DNA of 64,000 bases from NCBI GenBank assembly GCA_947089905.1, contig CAMUMG010000002.1, positions 62,001-126,000 of the forward strand. Reading direction: 5' to 3'. How positions within the stretch are numbered: the first letter of the stretch is position 1; every line of letters starts with the position of its first letter. Both the position numbers and the translations under genes were made by a program. Source of the DNA: an uncultured Lachnospiraceae bacterium (GTDB lineage Bacteria; Bacillota; Clostridia; Lachnospirales; Lachnospiraceae). Positions 8,377-17,454 of this stretch are shown piece by piece. Below the pieces are notes generated by a model. That model did not search any database, had not been told where the DNA came from, and saw only the letters and a program-made list of their open reading frames with translations.

Positions 8377-10167
8377 ATGAATCAATGGATAAAAAAAGGA
8401 AAGGTAACAGTTGCAGCAATGACTGCGGTTATGGCACTTGGAGTTTCTGCAATGTCTCCAATTTCACATATAGAATCATCTCAGGCAGAACCCGCAGTTT
8501 TAACTACAGATAGAATAATTTCTCAGTTGATTGCATCCGGAAATTTATTTACCATAAATTCTCTCGATACCGGAAACGAAAAACGGATTGTTGCTATATC
8601 AGAAGCCAGTAAAATCAATTTGCAGTTAGCAGCAGCAGAGCGACAGCCAGTTACTGCATCAACAAAGGGATTAGAGGGCGGAACTTCTTTATTTTCCTTT
8701 GAAGGAGGTGCAGGAGAAGCACCTATTCCAGAAGACGGAGAATTAGAAAATTCTGATCCAGAAAATAATATTCCTATTCCAGAATTTTTGCAGATAGGAC
8801 TAGATCATCCGATTGTGGCAACCCTTCAGGAACGATTGATGGAATTGGGATATATGGATTATGCAGAGCCAACACAACACTTTGGTTCCATTACACAAGC
8901 AGCTGTTATTTTATTTCAGCGTCAATGTGAGTTGACAGAGGATGGAATTGTTGGACCAAAAACATTAGAAGCAATTTTATCAGATGAAGCAAAGCCATAT
9001 ACTGTTCTTCAGGGAATGAGAGGCGATGATGTTCGCAGAATTCAATCCCGTTTATATGAAATGGGTTATTTAGCAACTTCCGATATGGTGACAGGATATT
9101 TCGGAGATGTTACAGAAGCGGCTGTAAAGAAAATGCAGGAATTAAATAACCTGTTAGCTGATGGAAAAGTTGGTGTTCAAACAATTAACATGCTCTATAG
9201 TGATGAGGTGAAACCAAATTTCCTTTCCTATGGAGAAAAGAGTGATGTTGTTTTAGCCAGTCAGACACGATTAAAAGAATTGGGGTATTTGACTACAACT
9301 CCAGATGGTGTCTATGGAAATGATACTGCCGCCGCAGTAAAACAGTTTCAGTCCAGAAACGATTTAGTAGTAGACGGCTTCCTTGGACCATCTACAAGAA
9401 ACGTATTAAATAGTAATAAGGCAGTTCCAAATGGTCTATCATTAGGAGATCGTGGAGATACTGTTACAAGAGTTCAACAATTACTGGCAAGATATGGATA
9501 TATGTCTTCTTCAAACTCTACAGGTTATTATGGAGAGATTACAGAACAGGCAGTAAAAGAGTTTCAGTCCAATAATGGTTTGACTTCGGATGGTATGGTT
9601 GGTATGAAAACCATGGCAAAACTCACAGGTCAGGATGCAAAGAAAGCAGGAAGTTCTTCTACTGGAACAAAACCTTCAAGCGGAAGTTCATCTGGCAGCA
9701 GTTCTTCCAAAGGAAGCTCTTCTGCAAATAGTTCAAAAAATCCATCAAGTAATAAAGGTTCATCAAGCAGTAGTTCTTCATCATCAAGTAGTTCTAAAGT
9801 TACTGCAAGTGTAAGTTCTTTAATTAAGGTTGCAAAGTCAAAATTGGGAGCACCTTATGTATTAGGATCAAAAGGACCAAATTCCTTTGACTGTTCTGGA
9901 TTTGTTTACTGGTGTTTAAATCAGGCTGGAGTAAAACAAAGTTATACTACTTCCTATGGCTGGAGAAGTATGAACAAGTATATGAAAATTTCAAACTTTT
10001 CTGATATTAAAGCGGGAGATATTGTAGTTGTCTATGGTCATGTAGGTATTGCTACAGGTAATGGAATGGTAATAGATGCTTCTTCTTCTAGTGGTAAGAT
10101 TGTACATCGTGAATTAGGAAGCTGGTGGAAGAGAAACTTTATTGTAGCATGGAGAATTTTTGGTTAA
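8377..10167 (+). CDS. Secreted cell-wall hydrolase: four peptidoglycan-binding repeats plus NlpC/P60
   Basis: A 596-residue exported protein. Residues 1-38 are a signal peptide (MNQWIKKGK then a hydrophobic stretch, cleavage near SQAEP). Four PG_binding_1 units follow at about 145-415, each with the pattern LxxLGY..G.FG..T..AV..FQ..N.L..DG..G..T. A Ser-rich linker spans about 425-475. The NlpC/P60 domain (480-596) has the catalytic Cys in FDCSGF (about residue 505) and His in GHVGIATG. This is a D-glutamyl-diamino-acid endopeptidase type that cuts peptide stems of peptidoglycan. It is monocistronic, with its own promoter and terminator. An AAAGGGA site precedes the ATG. Confidence 0.94.
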   Translation: MNQWIKKGKVTVAAMTAVMALGVSAMSPISHIESSQAEPAVLTTDRIISQLIASGNLFTINSLDTGNEKRIVAISEASKINLQLAAAERQPVTASTKGLEGGTSLFSFEGGAGEAPIPEDGELENSDPENNIPIPEFLQIGLDHPIVATLQERLMELGYMDYAEPTQHFGSITQAAVILFQRQCELTEDGIVGPKTLEAILSDEAKPYTVLQGMRGDDVRRIQSRLYEMGYLATSDMVTGYFGDVTEAAVKKMQELNNLLADGKVGVQTINMLYSDEVKPNFLSYGEKSDVVLASQTRLKELGYLTTTPDGVYGNDTAAAVKQFQSRNDLVVDGFLGPSTRNVLNSNKAVPNGLSLGDRGDTVTRVQQLLARYGYMSSSNSTGYYGEITEQAVKEFQSNNGLTSDGMVGMKTMAKLTGQDAKKAGSSSTGTKPSSGSSSGSSSSKGSSSANSSKNPSSNKGSSSSSSSSSSSSKVTASVSSLIKVAKSKLGAPYVLGSKGPNSFDCSGFVYWCLNQAGVKQSYTTSYGWRSMNKYMKISNFSDIKAGDIVVVYGHVGIATGNGMVIDASSSSGKIVHRELGSWWKRNFIVAWRIFG

Positions 10168-10189
10168 AATAAAAATAAACTTTTACATA

Positions 10190-10240
10190 GAAAGAGCGGT
10201 TTCTGTAGAATACAGGAATCGCTCTTTCATCTTGCTTTTT
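10190..10240 (+). terminator. Rho-independent terminator after NlpC/P60 gene
   Basis: 18-nt arms GAAAGAGCGGTTTCTGTA and TACAGGAATCGCTCTTTC with a 3-nt loop, followed by a T-rich run. Confidence 0.85.
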
Positions 10241-10247
10241 ACTTAGT

Positions 10248-10490
10248 ATTGATATAAAATAGCATCTGTCAGCCATATGGTGCTTTGTAAAAAAAGGTAA
10301 AAGGGAATATGGTGAAAATCCATAACAGCCCCCGCTACTGTAATCGGGACGAACGCATGATAGAAATACCATTGGAAAGAAAAAGTATTTTTTCAGACTG
10401 AGAAGGTGTGCCAGTAGGACGAACGAAAGTCAGGAAACCTGCCATATGAGTTATTTTCGGTTTTCTTCGGGAGGAAGAAAGAACCAAAAG
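10248..10490 (+). promoter_or_regulatory. Cobalamin riboswitch with expression platform
   Basis: The conserved elements occur in the standard order: GGTGCTTT, then AAAAGGGAA, GGTGAAAATCC, the B12 box core GCCCCCGCTACTGTAATCGGG, a variable arm, and AGTCAGGAAACCTGCC near 10430-10445. Downstream, 10454-10489 can fold into a hairpin (TTTTCGGTTTTCTTC against GAAGAAAGAACCAAAA) just ahead of the AAGGGAG ribosome binding site, a fitting expression platform. It is known to shut down B12 uptake or synthesis genes when adenosylcobalamin is abundant, which matches the B12-binding lipoprotein gene that follows. Confidence 0.93.
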
Positions 10491-10499
10491 GGAGATTTT

Positions 10500-11444
10500 A
10501 TGAGAAAGAAAAAAAGGCTTTGGGTGCTGATTTGCACTCTGGCACTTGTGTGCAGTTTGATAGGCTGTGGCACAAAAAAGCAGGAAGAGGATACCAATAC
10601 GCCTGCTAGGGGCACAACAGAGTATCCGGTTACTGTAACAGGTTCTGATAAGGCAGAACTTACATTTGAAAAAGAACCTGAAAAAATTGTATCAGTAGGA
10701 CCAAATATTACAGAAATCATCTATTCATTAGAGGTTCAAGAAAAGTTAGTTGGGCGGACAGATTACTGTGATTATCCAGCAGAGGTTTCAGAAATAGAGT
10801 CCATTGGGCCACTTTATCCACTAGATGTGGAAAAAATAATCAGTTTAAGTCCTGATTTAATTATTGGTTCTGCACACTTTGATGAGGAATCAAAGAAAAA
10901 GTTAGAAAAATTAAATATTCCAGTTCTCTATCTTTATGAAGAACGTTCTGTTGAAGGTGTTTATGCCATGATACAGACACTTGGAACTGTACTTAATGCC
11001 TCAGAAAAAGCATCCGCAGTTGTAGAGGAAATGAAACAGAAATTAGATCAGGTAAAAGAGAAAATAGACGGTTTAGATCTTGTAGATGTTTATTATGTAG
11101 TAGGTTTTGGAGAAGGCGGAGAATTTACAGCTGGAGGAGACACTTTTATTCATGATATTTTAACTTTAGCAGGAGGCAAAAATATTGCGGAGGATGTTTC
11201 AGGCTGGAGTTACTCTTTAGAAAAGTTAATTGAAAAAGATCCAACCGTTATTTTACTGCCATCTTACTTTTATGACAGTTTTATTACAACAGAGCCTTAT
11301 AATAATTTAACTGCTGTAAAAAATAATCGGGTTTATGTAGTAGATGAAAATAAATTAAATCGACAATGTGCAAGAAATGCGGATATTGTATTAGAAATTG
11401 CAAGTTTATTACATCCGGATATCTTTAAATCAAAAGATCAATAA
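10500..11444 (+). CDS. btuF: Cobalamin-type ABC transporter substrate-binding lipoprotein
   Basis: ATG 10500 is chosen, after AAGGGAG; an upstream in-frame ATG at 10446 lies inside the riboswitch. MRKKKRLWVLICTL leads to the lipobox LIGC, so it is a lipoprotein on the outer face of the membrane. The Peripla_BP_2 fold shows ITEIIYSL, DYCDYPAEV, SLSPDLIIG and CARNADIVLEIASLL, about 314 residues in all. The riboswitch points to vitamin B12 or cobinamide as ligand rather than a siderophore. A terminator follows directly and no permease or ATPase gene is adjacent, so the partner subunits must be elsewhere. Confidence 0.88.
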   Translation: MRKKKRLWVLICTLALVCSLIGCGTKKQEEDTNTPARGTTEYPVTVTGSDKAELTFEKEPEKIVSVGPNITEIIYSLEVQEKLVGRTDYCDYPAEVSEIESIGPLYPLDVEKIISLSPDLIIGSAHFDEESKKKLEKLNIPVLYLYEERSVEGVYAMIQTLGTVLNASEKASAVVEEMKQKLDQVKEKIDGLDLVDVYYVVGFGEGGEFTAGGDTFIHDILTLAGGKNIAEDVSGWSYSLEKLIEKDPTVILLPSYFYDSFITTEPYNNLTAVKNNRVYVVDENKLNRQCARNADIVLEIASLLHPDIFKSKDQ

Positions 11445-11456
11445 AACATAGACTAT

Positions 11457-11515
11457 AAAAGCTGTTGCACTAAAAAAATCAAATAATTTTTAGTGCAACA
11501 GCTTTTCATTTTATA
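11457..11515 (+). terminator. Rho-independent terminator after btuF
   Basis: AAAAGCTGTTGCACTAAAAA pairs with TTTTTAGTGCAACAGCTTTT, then CATTTTAT. It lies just before the AraC gene. Confidence 0.9.
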
Positions 11516-11531
11516 TAGGATGGAGAGCATT

Positions 11532-12371
11532 ATGGCAGAAAATAAGAATACTATGCAGCTTTATGAAAAAAAGATTTTAAGTGATGAGGAATTTCCGATC
11601 CAAATGTTTTTAAACCAGATTCGAAAAAAGGGAAGATATTTTCAGGTTCATTGGCATGAACATATTGAACTGCATTATGTCTTAGATGGAGTAACAAAAT
11701 TTCATATTAATCAAAATACGATTTATGCCAAAAGGGGAGATCTTGTTGTCATTAATAGTAATGAATTACATGAAGGAATCAGTGAAACTAAAAAAATGGA
11801 TGCCTGCGTCATTATTTTTGAGATGGAAGCATTTTCTTATGAACTGACACATCAAAATATTATTTTTCAGACACTCATTGAAAAGGATGAAGAATTAAAG
11901 CGGATGATTTTAGGAATTTATCAGGAAAATGATCAAAAGCAGTTAGGATATAAATTAGCGGCAAAGGGAATGTTATTACAGCTTATTACCTATTTAAGTC
12001 GTAATTATGCAGTACAAATATTATCGCAGAGTGCTAATTCAAAACGAAAGCGGAATTTAGAAAGGCTTAATACAGTCATTCAATATATTCAAGAACATTA
12101 TACAGAGCCAATTACAAATGCTCAGCTAGCAGAACATATTCATCTAAGTGAGGACAGATTTAATCATTTATTTAAAGAGAGTTTAGGAATAAGCCCACTG
12201 CATTATATGAATGAGATCCGTTTAAAAAAGGCTGCCTATCTCTTAAAGAAAACAGAACTTACAATTTCTGAAACTGTAATTGCAGTTGGATTTCAGGACT
12301 TTAACCATTTTGGACGGCAGTTCCGCAAATTATACGGATGCAGTCCATCAGAATTTCGAAAACAAAAATAG
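11532..12371 (+). CDS. AraC-family transcriptional regulator
   Basis: ATG 11532 follows AGGATGGAG; the more upstream start lies in the terminator. About 279 residues. The N-terminal cupin domain (HWHEHIELHYVLDGVTKFHIN, then GDLVVINSNELH) is a typical sugar-sensing half. The C-terminal pair of helix-turn-helices (about 185-279) contains QLAEHIHLSEDRFNHLFKE and VAIGF-type GFQDFNHFGRQFRKLYGCSP. It is the first gene before a run of sugar-catabolic genes on the same strand, so it is the likely activator of that cluster. The ligand is unknown. Confidence 0.93.
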   Translation: MAENKNTMQLYEKKILSDEEFPIQMFLNQIRKKGRYFQVHWHEHIELHYVLDGVTKFHINQNTIYAKRGDLVVINSNELHEGISETKKMDACVIIFEMEAFSYELTHQNIIFQTLIEKDEELKRMILGIYQENDQKQLGYKLAAKGMLLQLITYLSRNYAVQILSQSANSKRKRNLERLNTVIQYIQEHYTEPITNAQLAEHIHLSEDRFNHLFKESLGISPLHYMNEIRLKKAAYLLKKTELTISETVIAVGFQDFNHFGRQFRKLYGCSPSEFRKQK

Positions 12372-12482
12372 CAGAAATGTATGGATTAATAGCAAAAGAA
12401 TACTTGTATTATTTTATGCTTATGCTTATAATAAACTCATAAATATTTGTTAAATATGATGAAACAAAAGGGGGTATTTCTT

Positions 12483-13454
12483 ATGAAATTAGGAACATTT
12501 ACGGTAGTGTTGGGAGAACTGCCATTTGAAAAAGCATGTGCATTTTTAGCAGAGAACGGTGTACAGATGGTAGAGATTGGATGTGGAGGTTTTCCGGGGA
12601 AAGCACATTGTGATGCAAAGGTGATGTTAGAAGACAGTGCCAAAAGAGAAGAATTTTTAGAGATCTTAAAAAAGTATAATTTACAGATCAGTGCACTGAG
12701 TAGTCACGGGAATATGGTTCATCCAGATAAAAAACAAGCACAGAGTTTTGATGAAGATTTGACAAATGCTATTTTATTGGCAGAAAAATTAGGAGTTCCT
12801 GTTGTAAATACCTTTTCTGGATGTCCAGGAGGAAGCAAAGAGGATAAAACGCCAAACTGGGTTACTTGTCCATGGCCAGATGATTTTTCACAGATTTTAG
12901 AGTATCAATGGAATGAAGTACTGATTCCATATTGGAAGGAAAAAGTAAAGTTTGCAAAAGAACATCATGTATATAAAATTGCCCTAGAACTTCATCCGGG
13001 ATTTTGTGTATATAATACAAAGACTTTATTACGGTTAAGAGAAGCAGTAGGACCAGAGATTGGGGCAAACTTTGATCCAAGTCATTTGATTTGGCAGGGA
13101 ATGGATCCTTGTGCATGTATTCGTGAACTTGGAAAGGCAGGTGCTCTCTTTCATTTTCATGCAAAAGATACAAAGGTGGATACAATCAATACAGCACTCA
13201 ATGGGGTTTTGGATACTACACACTATGGAGATGAGTTAAACCGTTCTTGGATTTTTAGAGCAGTTGGCTATGGAAATGGAGAAGAGTTCTGGAAAGCGAT
13301 TATTTCAGAACTGCGTCTGGCAGGATATGACTATGCTATCAGCATTGAACATGAAGACAGTTTAATGTCTGGAAAAGAAGGACTGTTAAAAGCAATAGGG
13401 TGTTTAAAAAATGTATTAATTTATGAAGAGAAAGGAACAATGTTCTGGGCATAA
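12483..13454 (+). CDS. Sugar phosphate isomerase/epimerase-like TIM-barrel protein (1)
   Basis: ATG 12483 follows AAAGGGGG. About 323 residues of the xylose-isomerase-like / AP endonuclease 2 TIM-barrel family. Putative metal-site residues are the Glu of ALELHPGF, Asp/His of FDPSH, His of HFHAKD and Glu of SIEHED. Members isomerise or epimerise sugars and cyclitols, or dehydrate inosose. With 22 bp to the next gene it opens a four-gene operon. The specific substrate is not evident; a role in cyclitol or keto-sugar breakdown with the flanking Gfo/Idh oxidoreductases is inferred. Confidence 0.88.
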   Translation: MKLGTFTVVLGELPFEKACAFLAENGVQMVEIGCGGFPGKAHCDAKVMLEDSAKREEFLEILKKYNLQISALSSHGNMVHPDKKQAQSFDEDLTNAILLAEKLGVPVVNTFSGCPGGSKEDKTPNWVTCPWPDDFSQILEYQWNEVLIPYWKEKVKFAKEHHVYKIALELHPGFCVYNTKTLLRLREAVGPEIGANFDPSHLIWQGMDPCACIRELGKAGALFHFHAKDTKVDTINTALNGVLDTTHYGDELNRSWIFRAVGYGNGEEFWKAIISELRLAGYDYAISIEHEDSLMSGKEGLLKAIGCLKNVLIYEEKGTMFWA

Positions 13455-13475
13455 AAGGCTCAGACGGTTGAGAAG

Positions 13476-14522
13476 ATGGGACATAAGTTAGGAATGGTCG
13501 GCTTTGGAGGTATGGCAGGCTGGCATTATGATTTAATTCAAGATATCCCTAATTTAGAAGTTGCAGGGATTTGGGATATAAAAGAAGAAAGAAGAGAGTA
13601 TGCGAATTCAAGAAAAATCAGAGTTTATGAAAGTTTAGAACATATGCTTTCCGATCCAGAGATTGATTTAATTTTAGTAGCAACTCCAAACGATGTACAC
13701 CGTCCGGCAGCAATACAGGCGATGAGAGCCGGAAAGAACGTAATATCAGAAAAACCAGTAGCTTTAAATTCACAAGAGCTCAAAGAAATGATAGAAGTGT
13801 CAAAAGAAACAGGTATGTTTTTTACAGTACATCAAAACAGACGATGGGATGAAGACTTTTTAACAGTTAAAAAAGTGTTAGAAGAAAAAAAGCTAGGGGA
13901 ATTATTTCGAATTGAATCAAGGGTACATGGTTCTAGGGGAATTCCCGGTGACTGGCGTCAGGAAAAAGAACATGGCGGCGGTATGGTATTAGACTGGGGA
14001 GTTCATTTGTTAGATCAGCTATTACTTTTATTTGACGGAGTTTGTATTACAAAGGTATATGCAGATATGACATATGTTACAAATCAACTGGTGGACGATG
14101 GATTTACAGCAGAACTGACCTTTGAAAATGGAGTAACCGCAGTTGTAGAAGTGGGTACAAATAATTTCATCAATCTTCCACGCTGGTATGTGTTGGGTTC
14201 AAATGGAAGTGCTGTGATAGAAGACTGGAATTTAAAAGGAAAGATTGTACGTGCAATGGGTACAGATGAAAAAGATGTAACACCAGTAAAAACAGCAGCA
14301 GGCTTAACAAAGACAATGGCACCAAGAAGGGATGACAGTATTTTTACTGAAGAGCTTCCAAAAGTAACCAGTGATATAAAAGATTTTTATAAAAATGTAA
14401 TGGATGTAATAGATCATAAAGCAGAGAGTAAAATTCGTTTATCAGAGGTAGAAAGAGTTATGAGATTAATGGAAGCAATTTTTACATCTGCACAGACAAA
14501 ACAGGCAATCTATTTTGAATAA
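13476..14522 (+). CDS. Gfo/Idh/MocA-family NAD(P)-dependent oxidoreductase (1)
   Basis: 348 residues. The N-terminal Rossmann fold has GMVGFGGMAGWH (a GxGxxA-type loop), ATPNDVH and the family signature ISEKPVAL with its catalytic Lys. The C-terminal half holds GGGMVLDWGVHLLDQ, which includes the conserved Asp and His of the active site. Enzymes of this family oxidise a hydroxyl of sugars, inositols or sugar acids with NAD(P). It sits between two TIM-barrel isomerase genes in an operon (22 bp upstream, 17 bp downstream). The substrate is unknown. Confidence 0.9.
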   Translation: MGHKLGMVGFGGMAGWHYDLIQDIPNLEVAGIWDIKEERREYANSRKIRVYESLEHMLSDPEIDLILVATPNDVHRPAAIQAMRAGKNVISEKPVALNSQELKEMIEVSKETGMFFTVHQNRRWDEDFLTVKKVLEEKKLGELFRIESRVHGSRGIPGDWRQEKEHGGGMVLDWGVHLLDQLLLLFDGVCITKVYADMTYVTNQLVDDGFTAELTFENGVTAVVEVGTNNFINLPRWYVLGSNGSAVIEDWNLKGKIVRAMGTDEKDVTPVKTAAGLTKTMAPRRDDSIFTEELPKVTSDIKDFYKNVMDVIDHKAESKIRLSEVERVMRLMEAIFTSAQTKQAIYFE

Positions 14523-14539
14523 AGAAGGGAAGGATAATA

Positions 14540-15301
14540 GTGAATTCATTACCAGTTGCAATTCAGGTATATTCTGTAAGAGATCTGGCAGAAAAAGATT
14601 TTGTTGGTACAATGAAACAAATTAAAGAAATGGGTTATCAGGGAGTAGAGTTAGCAGGTTTATATGGGCAAGAACCAGAATTTGTAAAACAGATTTTAGA
14701 GGAAATCGGTTTAACCATAGTTAGTGCTCATGTGCCATATGAACAGCTAATAGAAGATCTGGATAAAACATTACATCAATATGAGATCTTAAATTGCCCT
14801 TATATCGTAATACCATATCTTTCTATAGAAAAACGCTATGGAACAGATGAATATGCTTCTGTTTTAACCAATATAAAAAAGATTGCAGAAGCGTGCAAAA
14901 AGAGAGGAATGTGTCTTTCTTATCACAATCATGATTTTGAATTCGAAAAAACAGAAAAAGGGACTTATGTTTTAGATGAATTATTAGAATCCTTTGAGCC
15001 AGAGGAACTATATTTCGAACCAGACACTTGTTGGATTAAAGTAGCAGGAGAAGATCCAAATGCCTATTTAGAACGTTATCATAATCGCTGTCTTTTGGTG
15101 CATTTAAAAGATTTCCAAAGAAATGACAAAGGAGAGATAGAACTGGTTTCACTTGGAGATGGACAACAGCAGGCAAAAGAGTTAATTCAAAAAGCAGCTG
15201 AGTGTGGTGCAAAGTGGCTCATTGTAGAACAAGACGATCACCCTTATAACAGTGCAATGGAAAATATGAAAAGAAGTATAGAATTTATTAAAAAAAATTA
15301 G
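14540..15301 (+). CDS. Sugar phosphate isomerase/epimerase-like TIM-barrel protein (2)
   Basis: The GTG start at 14540 is 6-7 bases after AAGGGAAGGA. 253 residues, the compact form of the xylose-isomerase-like TIM-barrel family. Likely metal ligands are in YHNHDFEF, FEPDTCW, LVHLKDF and LIVEQDDH. Members of this length include hydroxypyruvate isomerase, inosose and tagatose/psicose epimerase relatives. It is the third gene of the operon, 22 bp before a second oxidoreductase. Exact reaction unknown. Confidence 0.88.
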   Translation: MNSLPVAIQVYSVRDLAEKDFVGTMKQIKEMGYQGVELAGLYGQEPEFVKQILEEIGLTIVSAHVPYEQLIEDLDKTLHQYEILNCPYIVIPYLSIEKRYGTDEYASVLTNIKKIAEACKKRGMCLSYHNHDFEFEKTEKGTYVLDELLESFEPEELYFEPDTCWIKVAGEDPNAYLERYHNRCLLVHLKDFQRNDKGEIELVSLGDGQQQAKELIQKAAECGAKWLIVEQDDHPYNSAMENMKRSIEFIKKN

Positions 15302-15323
15302 AAAAGAGGAATGGAGAATAAAG

Positions 15324-16403
15324 ATGAAAAAATTAAAAGTTGGAATTATAGGATGCGGCGGTATTGCAAATAACAAACATCTCCCAGCAATGAAGCGCAA
15401 TGGCAATTTTGAGGTAGTTGCTTTTTGTGATATTAAGCCAGAAGAAGCAGAGAAAACAAAAAAATTATATGGAACAGAGGACGCAAGAGTATATACAGAT
15501 TATAAGGAATTAATTAAAGAGGATTTAGACGCTGTTTATGTACTGACACCAAATAGTTCCCATGCTCATATTACAGTTGATGCACTTAGGGCAGGCAAAC
15601 ATGTAATGTGTGAAAAACCAATGGCAAAGACCTATGAAGAAGCAAAACAGATGGTAGAAACAGCAAAAGAAACAGGAAAAATTTTGACAATCGGCTATCA
15701 GAACCGCTACCGCAGTGATTCAACCTATTTAAAGCGTTCCTGTGAAAATGGAGATTTAGGAGAGATCTATTATGCAAAAGCTCATGCGGTTCGAAGAAGA
15801 GCAGTACCTACATGGGGTGTTTTTCTGGATGAAGAAGCACAGGGCGGCGGTCCATTAATTGATATCGGCACACATGCACTCGATTTAACGTTATGGATGA
15901 TGAATAATTATGAGCCAGAATCTGTTACAGGTTCTGTTTACAGAAAATTAGCAGATCAGACAGAACAGGGAAATATGTTCGGGGAATGGGATCCAAAGAA
16001 ATTTACAGTAGAGGATTCTGCATTTGGTTTTATTAAAATGAAAAATGGGGCAACCATTCATTTAGAAGCATCTTGGGCATTAAATACATTAGATGTACAT
16101 GAAGCACAGACTACTTTATGTGGAACAAAAGCGGGAGCAGATATGAAAGAAGGTCTTCGTATTAATCGTGTACAGTATAATAAACAATGTGTAGAAAAGC
16201 CAGATTTAGGAAGTGGTGCAGTTGCTTACTTTGACGGTAAAGCCGAAACAGAATCTGATATTGAACAGAGAATTTTTTATCATGCAGTTGCCGATGGAGA
16301 ACCAGTTGTTGTAAAGCCAGAACAGGCAATCGTAGTAACACAGATCTTAGAAGCAATTTATGAATCTGCAAAAACAAATAAAACAATATATTTTGATAAA
16401 TAA
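15324..16403 (+). CDS. Gfo/Idh/MocA-family NAD(P)-dependent oxidoreductase (2)
   Basis: 359 residues. IGCGGIANNKH is the dinucleotide loop, TPNSSHAH and VMCEKPMA follow, and GGGPLIDIGTHALDLTLWMM carries the conserved active-site Asp and His. It resembles dehydrogenases of glycosides, inositols or gluconate-type substrates. As the last gene of the operon, it ends just before a terminator. The paired arrangement with another oxidoreductase and two TIM-barrel proteins suggests oxidation to a keto sugar, isomerisation and reduction, as in known glycoside 3-oxidation routes; this is inference. Confidence 0.9.
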   Translation: MKKLKVGIIGCGGIANNKHLPAMKRNGNFEVVAFCDIKPEEAEKTKKLYGTEDARVYTDYKELIKEDLDAVYVLTPNSSHAHITVDALRAGKHVMCEKPMAKTYEEAKQMVETAKETGKILTIGYQNRYRSDSTYLKRSCENGDLGEIYYAKAHAVRRRAVPTWGVFLDEEAQGGGPLIDIGTHALDLTLWMMNNYEPESVTGSVYRKLADQTEQGNMFGEWDPKKFTVEDSAFGFIKMKNGATIHLEASWALNTLDVHEAQTTLCGTKAGADMKEGLRINRVQYNKQCVEKPDLGSGAVAYFDGKAETESDIEQRIFYHAVADGEPVVVKPEQAIVVTQILEAIYESAKTNKTIYFDK

Positions 16404-16435
16404 TATAATAAAACAATTTATTATTTCATCGAAAG

Positions 16436-16475
16436 GCTGTTGAAAAATAAATTTTATTTTTCAACAGCTTCTTAA
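16436..16475 (+). terminator. Rho-independent terminator of the sugar operon
   Basis: GCTGTTGAAAAATAAA pairs with TTTATTTTTCAACAGC, 1-nt loop, then TTCTT. Confidence 0.8.
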
Positions 16476-16495
16476 AAATGATTGTTTCATAAACC

Positions 16496-16645
16496 TCAGT
16501 CTTTATGAAAATAGTAGATATATACAGATAAACAATATAATATAGCTGTTGCTGTAAATACTTCAAGAGTACCTATTAATGCCATAGTAATATAACAGAC
16601 GAAAAGACCTATAATAAAAATAAAGAAGCATTTAATAATTTTCAT
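16496..16645 (-). CDS. Small hydrophobic membrane peptide (49 aa)
   Basis: An ORF of 49 codons begins MKIIKCFFIFIIGLF and is hydrophobic almost throughout, enough for one or two membrane segments, ending YYFHKD. Its ATG is 13 bases after the stop of the secreted peptide gene upstream, so the two could be translated together. There is no strong SD of its own. Function unknown. Paired with a secreted small peptide it might be an immunity-like or processing partner, but that is speculation. Confidence 0.45.
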   Translation of the reverse strand: MKIIKCFFIFIIGLFVCYITMALIGTLEVFTATAILYCLSVYIYYFHKD

Positions 16646-16658
16646 AATTTGAGTTTTC

Positions 16659-16865
16659 TTAATAATCAAATGAAGTATAATCTGGAGAAGCCATTAAAAT
16701 TCGAATTAATATAGGATCAAGGGCTTTTTTTTCTTCATCGGTAACGGATTCCGAAAAACTTAAATTATCTATATTACTATTTGCTGATACCTGAATGGAG
16801 GTTAAGGGGGATAATATAATTGTTAATGTACAAATAATAGAACAAATCTTTTTATGTAGTTTCAT
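16659..16865 (-). CDS. Small secreted peptide precursor (68 aa)
   Basis: MKLHKKICSIICTLTIIL is a clear signal peptide with likely cleavage after VSA (about residue 28). The mature 40 residues are acidic and end SPDYTSFDY. AGAGGT lies at proper distance upstream of the ATG, so translation is plausible. No cysteines remain in the mature part, so it is not a disulfide or lanthionine peptide. It opposes the flanking operons and is followed by a tiny membrane-peptide ORF. I do not recognise the family; a signalling or antimicrobial peptide is possible. Confidence 0.55.
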   Translation of the reverse strand: MKLHKKICSIICTLTIILSPLTSIQVSANSNIDNLSFSESVTDEEKKALDPILIRILMASPDYTSFDY

Positions 16866-17454
16866 AATTTACCTCTTTATACTTTCTTGTATGTTTTTTA
16901 TAGAATTTTTTTATTTTAGTATTCTATGAAATAAATTAACAATAATAAATAAAGTAAATGAAAGTGATATTTTTTCTGTTTTAAAGCATTTTCTAGTCAG
17001 AATATATAGAAGTAAAAATAATACCTTTTTTATAGATATGAAACACTTAATCGAAAGCTGTTTTCTAATAGTATTTTTTAAGGTTTTAATTAATTTATTT
17101 TATATAATTCATCCTCTCACTAATTTATTTTATATAATTTTCTCCTTTCTGTTTTAATAGGAATCTTCAAAAAAATTCCATATTTATAGTATAATACAAT
17201 ATAAATTATATGTAAAGGGGAATATATAAAATATTATAATATTAAAACAAATAATAGAAATAATTAAAAAGAATATTGAACTAAAAATTAATTATTTAAT
17301 AAAATTTGGATTTAAATCAAAGGTAAATAGAGCATTGACTTCTAGTTTAAAATAAAATACAATATTTCTATAAAAGATAAATATAGACTAAAGTACCGTT
17401 AATCACAAAAATATAATATAAAAATAAAACGTTATTATAAGAAAGGGGATAGTA
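16866..17454. other. AT-rich intergenic region
   Basis: 589 bp of very AT-rich sequence with no ORF having a normal start. It holds the short direct repeat at 17091-17139 and, at the right end, the ribosome binding site of the next gene (GAAAGGGGATAGT). The upstream part must carry the promoter of the minus-strand peptide gene. Confidence 0.5.
17091..17139. repeat. 19-bp direct repeat, 30-bp period
   Basis: TAATTTATTTTATATAATT occurs at 17091-17109 and 17121-17139. Low complexity; it may be simple duplication. Confidence 0.7.

Noticed and set aside
17230..17355. Lys/Ile-rich ~40-codon frame beginning near 17230 on the plus strand after AAAGGGGA
   Set aside because: Only ATT or ATA could start it; base composition alone makes such frames likely here.
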